Shown: positions 1-4,173 of the stretch, piece by piece
Numbering within the stretch: the first letter of the stretch is position 1
Layout: each line of letters opens with the position of its first letter
Assembly: GCA_021731185.1 (NCBI GenBank)
Contig: JAKFXW010000030.1
Span: forward strand, 1-6,656
DNA: 6,656 nt
DNA from: Gallionellaceae bacterium
Lineage (GTDB): Bacteria; Pseudomonadota; Gammaproteobacteria; Burkholderiales; Gallionellaceae
Reading direction: 5' to 3'
Notes under the pieces: model-generated
What the model was told of the DNA's origin: nothing
What the model saw: the letters and a program-made list of their open reading frames with translations, nothing else
Databases searched by the model: none
Program-made: the position numbers and the translations under genes

Positions 1-937
1 ACAGGTTGTAGTGGGCATGGCGGGTGTGCTGTGGACACTGCTGCCACGCGGCTTTCCTGCGCGCTGGTGGGGATTGTTTGCATTGCTGCCGATGTTTTTA
101 ATCACCCCCTCCGCTCTGCCAGAAGGAACATTGCGACTGCTTATTTTTGATGTGGGGCAAGGGTTGGCAGTGGCGGCACAAACGCGCAATCACGCTTTGT
201 TATATGACACAGGCCCAGACTTTAGCAGTGAGGCAAACAGCGGCAATCGCATTTTGATCCCGGCTCTGCGCGGCATGGGCATCACGCAGCTGGATGGTTT
301 ATTGCTGACACACAACGATAGCGACCACACAGGTGGGGCACGTTCTATTTTACAGACGTTGCCCGTAGACTGGCTCTCATCTTCGCTTACAAGTAAGCAC
401 GAGTTGATGCAGTTATCCCAGCACAGCAGCCATTGTGCGGCAGGGCAACATTGGAATTGGGATGGTGTGCAATTTGAAATATTGCACCCGGATTTAGCCA
501 GTTACGCCTCACCAAAAATTAGCGATAACAATCGTAGTTGCGTGCTAAAAATCAGCACGGGCGCACACAGTATTTTGCTGACTGCCGATATAGAGCGCAA
601 GGCGGAACAGCAATTATTGCAGCACTATGCACACCAGCTACCCAGCACATTATTGATCGTACCGCACCACGGCAGCAAAACTTCATCCACCGCCGATTTT
701 GTCGCTGCCGTACATCCGCAATATGCAGTAGTCACAGCGGGCTATCGAAATCGCTACGGGCATCCTAAACAGGAAGTCATTAATCGCTATCTTGCGCTGG
801 GCAGCGAAGTGTTGCGTTCAGATGAGGATGGTGCAATTGAGGTGATAATGACAGGTCAAAAATTTAATCTTGCCTCACATCGAAAAAAACATGCGCGGTA
901 TTGGCATCCGGCGGTGTCAGTTTCAGCCATTAAATAA
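1..937 (+). CDS. comEC: ComEC/Rec2 DNA-uptake protein, C-terminal part (5' end outside window)
   Basis: ComEC forms the inner-membrane channel that carries single-stranded DNA into the cell during natural transformation; its C-terminal metallo-beta-lactamase-type domain is thought to degrade the non-transported strand. The frame is open from base 2 with no stop, so the GTG at 11 is only the first in-window start-type codon; 311 codons are visible of a family usually about 750-800 residues long. Counting from that GTG, residues 1-37 hold the end of one hydrophobic segment and a further helix, then the MBL fold begins at about residue 41 (LRLLIFDVGQG). Visible motifs are DTG (66-68), THNDSDHTGG (100-109, an HxDxDH version of the metal motif), NNRSCVLKI (173-181), TADIE (191-195), PHHGS (218-222) and RYGHP (248-252). 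The stop is TAA at 935-937. The gene converges on the pntB unit. Identity is secure from the domain order and motifs; whether the organism is competent cannot be read from this fragment. Confidence 0.93.
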   Translation, partial: QVVVGMAGVLWTLLPRGFPARWWGLFALLPMFLITPSALPEGTLRLLIFDVGQGLAVAAQTRNHALLYDTGPDFSSEANSGNRILIPALRGMGITQLDGLLLTHNDSDHTGGARSILQTLPVDWLSSSLTSKHELMQLSQHSSHCAAGQHWNWDGVQFEILHPDLASYASPKISDNNRSCVLKISTGAHSILLTADIERKAEQQLLQHYAHQLPSTLLIVPHHGSKTSSTADFVAAVHPQYAVVTAGYRNRYGHPKQEVINRYLALGSEVLRSDEDGAIEVIMTGQKFNLASHRKKHARYWHPAVSVSAIK

Positions 938-1040
938 CCCTAATTGCGATACATGACAGTCGTTCTGCCAGGACAATTTTTTATAAGGCGATATTAAAAT
1001 CTGGCTAATTAAAATACTGAATAAAATAGTGCCGTCCTAA
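938..1040. other. AT-rich intergenic spacer after comEC with a decayed repeat fragment
   Basis: This stretch between the comEC stop and the large palindrome has no plausible ORF with a ribosome binding site. A T-run lies at 977-982, but I could not find a convincing GC-rich hairpin just before it, so no comEC terminator is called here. Bases 994-1006 (TTAAAATCTGGCT) exactly match the reverse complement of 1131-1143 in the neighbouring palindrome. The similarity extends with gaps over about 987-1025, which suggests a degenerate partial copy of the same repeat family. Confidence 0.5.
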
Positions 1041-1183
1041 TCTTACTGTGTCACAAAGTGATCAAGGGATGCAGTGCAAGGCAAAATCTGGCGAAAAAGC
1101 GGAGTTTACATTTAGTAAATGAGCATTTTGAGCCAGATTTTAACGCCGCAATGCGCCCTTCAGCATTTTGTGACACCGTAAGA
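1041..1183. repeat. 143-bp imperfect palindrome (MITE- or BIME-like intergenic repeat)
   Basis: Two arms of 69 bp (1041-1109 and 1115-1183) surround a 5-base centre. Ungapped, 44 of 69 positions pair. Perfect stems include 1041-1046/1178-1183, GTGTCACAAA at 1048-1057 with 1167-1176, AAGGG at 1064-1068 with 1156-1160, AAAATCTGGC at 1083-1092 with 1132-1141, and TTTAC at 1105-1109 with 1115-1119. The direct repeat CTAAT occurs at 1037-1041 and at 1184-1188, which could be a 5-bp target duplication. The right edge touches the pntB stop codon (TAG, complement of 1184-1186), which would be preserved by such a duplication. It sits between two convergent genes, so the transcript could fold into a long hairpin from either side and act as a terminator or 3' end protector, although there is no flanking T-run typical of an intrinsic terminator. 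The palindrome is directly visible; mobility and function are inferred. Confidence 0.8.
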
Positions 1184-2593
1184 CTAATGCTGTAAAGACT
1201 TTATCACATCCTCCACTACTTTTTTCGCATCGCCAAATATCATCATGCTTTTATCCAAATAAAATAATTCATTGTCCAAACCGGCATAGCCCGCTGCCAT
1301 GCTGCGTTTTACCACCAGAATGGTGCGCGCCTTATGCGCTTCCAGAATCGGCATACCATAAATGGGACTGGCTGGATCAGTCTTCGCAGCGGGGTTAACC
1401 ACGTCATTAGCACCAATAACCAGCACCACATCGGTGTCGGCAAATTCATTATTAATCTCGTCCATTTCTTCAACCTGTTCGTACGGCACTTCCGCTTCTG
1501 CCAGCAAGACGTTCATATGTCCCGGCATACGCCCGGCGACCGGATGAATCGCATAACGCACTTTCACACCTTTTGCTAACAGCAAGGTCGACATTTCATT
1601 GATCGCATGTTGCGCGCGCGCCACGGCCAAACCATAGCCCGGCACAATGATGACACTATCGGCATTGCTCATCAGAAATGCCGCATCTTCTGCACTGCCG
1701 CTACGATAGGTTTTTTGTACTGCCGCACCAACGTCCTCAGCCGCAACGCCCTCACCAAAGCCACCAAAAATCACGTTGATAATAGAGCGATTCATGGCGC
1801 GGCACATGATGTATGACAGGATCGTACCGGAACTACCTACCAGTGCGCCGGCAATAATCAGCATATTATTATTCAAGGTGAAACCAATTCCTGCCGCAGC
1901 AAAACCGGAATAAGCATTAAGCATGGACACTACTACTGGCATATCCGCGCCACCTATCGGCATAATCAGCAGCACGCCCAACAACAAAGCCAGTGCCAGC
2001 ATAATCAAAAATGGAGTCCACGCTGGAGTAATGCAAAATGCAATGCCAAACCCTATCATCGCCACGCCCAGCAGCAGATTCACCCAATGCTGCCCACCAA
2101 AGCGCAGGGATTTATTGCCCAGCTTGCCGGATAATTTACCGAAGGCAATAATGGAACCTGTAAACGTGATCGCGCCGATAAACGCGCCGATAAACAGCTC
2201 AATACGGCTGCTTAGATATAAGGTGGGTTTGGCTTGACTAAAGAAGCTGGGCTGTGTAATGCCATAAGCAACTGGATTATAAAATGCGGAAACGGCGATC
2301 AGCACAGCGGCCAGTCCCACCAGCGAGTGCATCGCTGCAACCAACTCCGGCATGGCTGTCATTTCTATCCGCTTGGCCACCACCGCGCCTATCACCCCGC
2401 CCACTGCAATCGCCAGGATAATGTAGATAACATTTTGTGTGATGGTCAGCGTGGTCAGCACCGCGATAGCCATGCCTATCATGCCAAACAAATTTCCGCG
2501 TTGTGCGGATACGGGCGAGCTTAATCCCTTCAACGCCAAAATAAATAAAACCGCAGCAAGTAGATACGCTAATGCAACAAAATTGGCCGACAT
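1184..2593 (-). CDS. pntB: NAD(P) transhydrogenase subunit beta PntB
   Basis: PntB couples inward proton flow across the cytoplasmic membrane to hydride transfer from NADH to NADP+. At 469 residues it is close to E. coli PntB (about 462). Residues 1-265 contain the multi-helix membrane part of domain II. This includes MPELVAAMHSLVGLAAVL (81-98), whose His89 corresponds to the E. coli beta-His91 linked to proton transfer, and GGADMPVVVSMLNAYSG (214-230), with Asp217 and Asn226. Domain III, from about residue 285, binds NADP(H): PGYGLAVARAQ (318-328), HPVAGRMPGHMN (350-361), GANDVVNPAA (394-403), KRSMAAGYAG (429-438) and FGDAKK (453-458). All key motifs are intact. The start ATG at 2593 follows pntAb by 27 bp; the nearest SD-like sequence (TGGAG, complement of 2606-2610) is 12 nt away, a long spacing. 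It is the last gene of the unit and its stop abuts the palindrome. Confidence 0.97.
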   Translation of the reverse strand: MSANFVALAYLLAAVLFILALKGLSSPVSAQRGNLFGMIGMAIAVLTTLTITQNVIYIILAIAVGGVIGAVVAKRIEMTAMPELVAAMHSLVGLAAVLIAVSAFYNPVAYGITQPSFFSQAKPTLYLSSRIELFIGAFIGAITFTGSIIAFGKLSGKLGNKSLRFGGQHWVNLLLGVAMIGFGIAFCITPAWTPFLIMLALALLLGVLLIMPIGGADMPVVVSMLNAYSGFAAAGIGFTLNNNMLIIAGALVGSSGTILSYIMCRAMNRSIINVIFGGFGEGVAAEDVGAAVQKTYRSGSAEDAAFLMSNADSVIIVPGYGLAVARAQHAINEMSTLLLAKGVKVRYAIHPVAGRMPGHMNVLLAEAEVPYEQVEEMDEINNEFADTDVVLVIGANDVVNPAAKTDPASPIYGMPILEAHKARTILVVKRSMAAGYAGLDNELFYLDKSMMIFGDAKKVVEDVIKSLQH

Positions 2594-2620
2594 AATTTTT
2601 TATAACTCCAAGTTTTTCTG

Positions 2621-2911
2621 TTATTTATTTTTTTTACGGAACATACTCAACATGCGTTGCGTGACCAGAAAGCCACCGAACACATTCACCGCCGCCAGCA
2701 TTACTGCCAGCAATCCCAGCACTGTACCCACGTCTATTTGCATGGGCCCTGCGGCTAACATCGCGCCTACAATGATGATGCCGGACACGGCGTTGGTGAC
2801 TGCCATTAAGGGAGTGTGCAGTGCAGGGGTAACATTCCACACCACGTGATAACCCACCACAATGGCTAAAACGAATACTGTTAAATTAGTTACGATTGGA
2901 TCAACACCCAT
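2621..2911 (-). CDS. pntAb: NAD(P) transhydrogenase subunit alpha part 2 (membrane segment) PntAb
   Basis: This 96-residue membrane protein supplies the helices that form the C-terminal end of the alpha subunit in two-subunit enzymes such as E. coli PntA. Three hydrophobic segments are visible, at about residues 8-26, 33-52 and 62-84. The second carries HTPLMAVTNAVSGIIIVGA (32-50), which matches the highly conserved PLMSVTNAISGI stretch of PntA. The chain ends in a short basic tail (FRKKNK). It is shorter than the R. rubrum PntAB subunit (about 139 residues) and lacks a long N-terminal extension. The start at 2911 is well supported: GAGGAG (complement of 2919-2924) lies 7 nt upstream. It is 44 bp after pntAa and 27 bp before pntB on the same strand, consistent with the three products being made together and assembled into one membrane complex. 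Confidence 0.95.
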   Translation of the reverse strand: MGVDPIVTNLTVFVLAIVVGYHVVWNVTPALHTPLMAVTNAVSGIIIVGAMLAAGPMQIDVGTVLGLLAVMLAAVNVFGGFLVTQRMLSMFRKKNK

Positions 2912-2955
2912 TTTATTTCTCCTCTGAAAATTCCCGCCATGCGTATTGTTAATTT

Positions 2956-4089
2956 TTATGCAGCTTTTTTTGCTTCAATTTCGCCATTACTACACAACAA
3001 CGATCCCGCAATAATGTCATCCTCGCGGCTAATATTCATCTTGCCGCCATTTTTTGGATCACATAGTAAATTCAAAAAATTGAGCAAATTACGTGCATAT
3101 AAAGCGCTGGCATCGGCTGCTACCAAGGCGGGCAAGTTATCCTCGCCACACAGTGTGACACCATGTTTAACCACAGTTTTACCCATTTCAGACAAAGGGC
3201 AATTGCCGCCCGCCTCCACCGCCATATCGACAATCACCGAGCCAGGCTTCATGGCCTTGACCATATCTTCCGTCACCAGCACAGGTGCGGCACGTCCCGG
3301 AATCAGCGCCGTGGTAATCACGATGTCTGCTTGAGCGACGCGTTTGGCTACTTCAATCTTTTGCCGCTCCATCCAACTGGCAGGCATAGGGCGCGCATAG
3401 CCACCTACGCCCTGTGCGGCATCGCGTTCTTCATCAGTTTCAAATGGCACATCAATAAATTTTGCACCCAGTGACTCTACTTGCTCTTTTACCGCCGGAC
3501 GCACGTCCGATGCTTCAATCACCGCACCCATACGCTTGGCCGTGGCGATGGCTTGCAGCCCTGCTACACCCACACCGAGAATCACCACACGCGCTGCTTT
3601 GACCGTGCCCGCCGCTGTCATCAACATCGGCATAAAACGTTTGTATAAATTCGCCGCGACCAGTACCGCTTTATAACCTGCAATATTGGCCTGCGATGAC
3701 AACACATCCATCGCTTGCGCGCGTGAAGTGCGCGGCAATTTTTCCATGGCAAAAGCGATGATGCCTTGCCTGGCATAGGCCGCAACCAGATCCGCCTGAT
3801 ATGGTGATAACAAGCCTATCAACACACTGTTCGCAGGCATCTGCATCAATTCATCGGCAGTGGGCGCTTTGACCTTCAACACGATCTCCGCTTGAGCATA
3901 TAAATCTTTTGCATTGACCAATGTAGCACCCGCTGCTTGATAATCCGCATCCAAAATACTCGCGCCCGCTCCCGCCCCGAGTTGCACCAACACGGTATGG
4001 CCGACTGCCAGCATTTTTTTAACGGTTTCCGGTGTTGCCGCAACACGCGTTTCCCCTGCACGCGTTTCCATTGGAATACCGATACGCAT
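2956..4089 (-). CDS. pntAa: NAD(P) transhydrogenase subunit alpha part 1 (NAD-binding domain I) PntAa
   Basis: This is the soluble cytoplasmic NAD(H)-binding domain I of proton-translocating transhydrogenase, on a separate chain as in Rhodospirillum rubrum (about 384 residues there, 377 here). It opens with MRIGIPMETRAGETRVAATP, the alanine dehydrogenase/PNT N-terminal signature. LPRTSRAQAMDVLSSQ (118-133) keeps the residues corresponding, by my alignment from memory, to R. rubrum Arg127, Gln132, Asp135 and Ser138 (here R120, Q125, D128, S131), which contact the nicotinamide or face domain III. The Rossmann motif LGVGVAGLQAIATAKRMGA spans 171-189. ITTALIPGRAAPVLVT (258-273) and MAVEAGGNCPLSE (289-301) are also conserved. 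No membrane helices are seen, so the alpha subunit is split after domain I. The ATG at 4089 has GGAGG (complement of 4097-4101) 7 nt upstream. The gene follows the fused oxidoreductase by 53 bp. Confidence 0.96.
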   Translation of the reverse strand: MRIGIPMETRAGETRVAATPETVKKMLAVGHTVLVQLGAGAGASILDADYQAAGATLVNAKDLYAQAEIVLKVKAPTADELMQMPANSVLIGLLSPYQADLVAAYARQGIIAFAMEKLPRTSRAQAMDVLSSQANIAGYKAVLVAANLYKRFMPMLMTAAGTVKAARVVILGVGVAGLQAIATAKRMGAVIEASDVRPAVKEQVESLGAKFIDVPFETDEERDAAQGVGGYARPMPASWMERQKIEVAKRVAQADIVITTALIPGRAAPVLVTEDMVKAMKPGSVIVDMAVEAGGNCPLSEMGKTVVKHGVTLCGEDNLPALVAADASALYARNLLNFLNLLCDPKNGGKMNISREDDIIAGSLLCSNGEIEAKKAA

Positions 4090-4096
4090 TAATTTT

Positions 4097-4101
4097 CCTC
4101 C
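4097..4101 (-). promoter_or_regulatory. Shine-Dalgarno site of pntAa
   Basis: The minus strand reads GGAGG here, followed by the 7-nt spacer AAAATTA and the ATG at 4089. This fixes the pntAa start, which also coincides with the conserved MRIGIP N-terminus of the family. Confidence 0.7.
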
Positions 4102-4115
4102 AGTAAATTTTTGTG

Positions 4116-4121
4116 ATTATA
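4116..4121 (-). promoter_or_regulatory. Possible -10 element (TATAAT) upstream of pntAa
   Basis: The minus strand carries a perfect TATAAT in the 53-bp gap before pntAa, 26 nt upstream of the ATG. It would allow the pnt genes to be transcribed partly independently of the upstream oxidoreductase. I see no good -35 hexamer at 16-18 bp; the closest TTGGCG is only 13 bp upstream. The region is AT-rich, so a chance match is quite possible. Confidence 0.25.
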
Positions 4122-4128
4122 CGATTTT

Positions 4129-4173
4129 ATTCTGCGCCAAATTTATTTTGTGCTGGATTGATTCTGCGCCAAA
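4129..4173. repeat. 13-bp direct repeat spanning the end of the oxidoreductase gene
   Basis: ATTCTGCGCCAAA occurs at 4129-4141 and again at 4161-4173, a 32-bp period. One copy encodes the Leu-Ala-Gln-Asn near the C-terminus of the oxidoreductase; the other lies just beyond its stop codon (TAA, complement of 4143-4145) and next to the TATAAT. It could be the trace of a short tandem duplication. Confidence 0.6.

Noticed and set aside
100..345. Altered metal motif in ComEC (HxDxDH instead of HxHxDH) as a sign of an inactive nuclease domain
   Set aside because: Proteobacterial ComEC proteins commonly show Asp in this position as far as I recall, and the other motifs (DTG, TADIE, PHHGS) are intact, so it is not evidence of inactivation.
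11..937. GTG at position 11 as the true start of the first gene
   Set aside because: The frame is open upstream to base 2, and the protein begins inside a hydrophobic channel region of ComEC, so the gene is simply cut by the window edge.
950..985. Intrinsic terminator for comEC before the T-run at 977-982
   Set aside because: Only a very short GTC/GAC pairing could be made; there is no stable GC-rich stem directly before the T-run.
1048..1057. TGTGTCACAAAG-type half site as a CRP/FNR operator
   Set aside because: It is part of the long palindrome arms between convergent gene ends, where no promoter is expected, so the symmetry is better explained by the repeat itself.
1334..2524. Several + strand ORFs of 61-136 residues opposite pntB and pntAb
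   Set aside because: They lie antisense to well-conserved pnt genes, show no recognisable domain and are explained as shadow frames.
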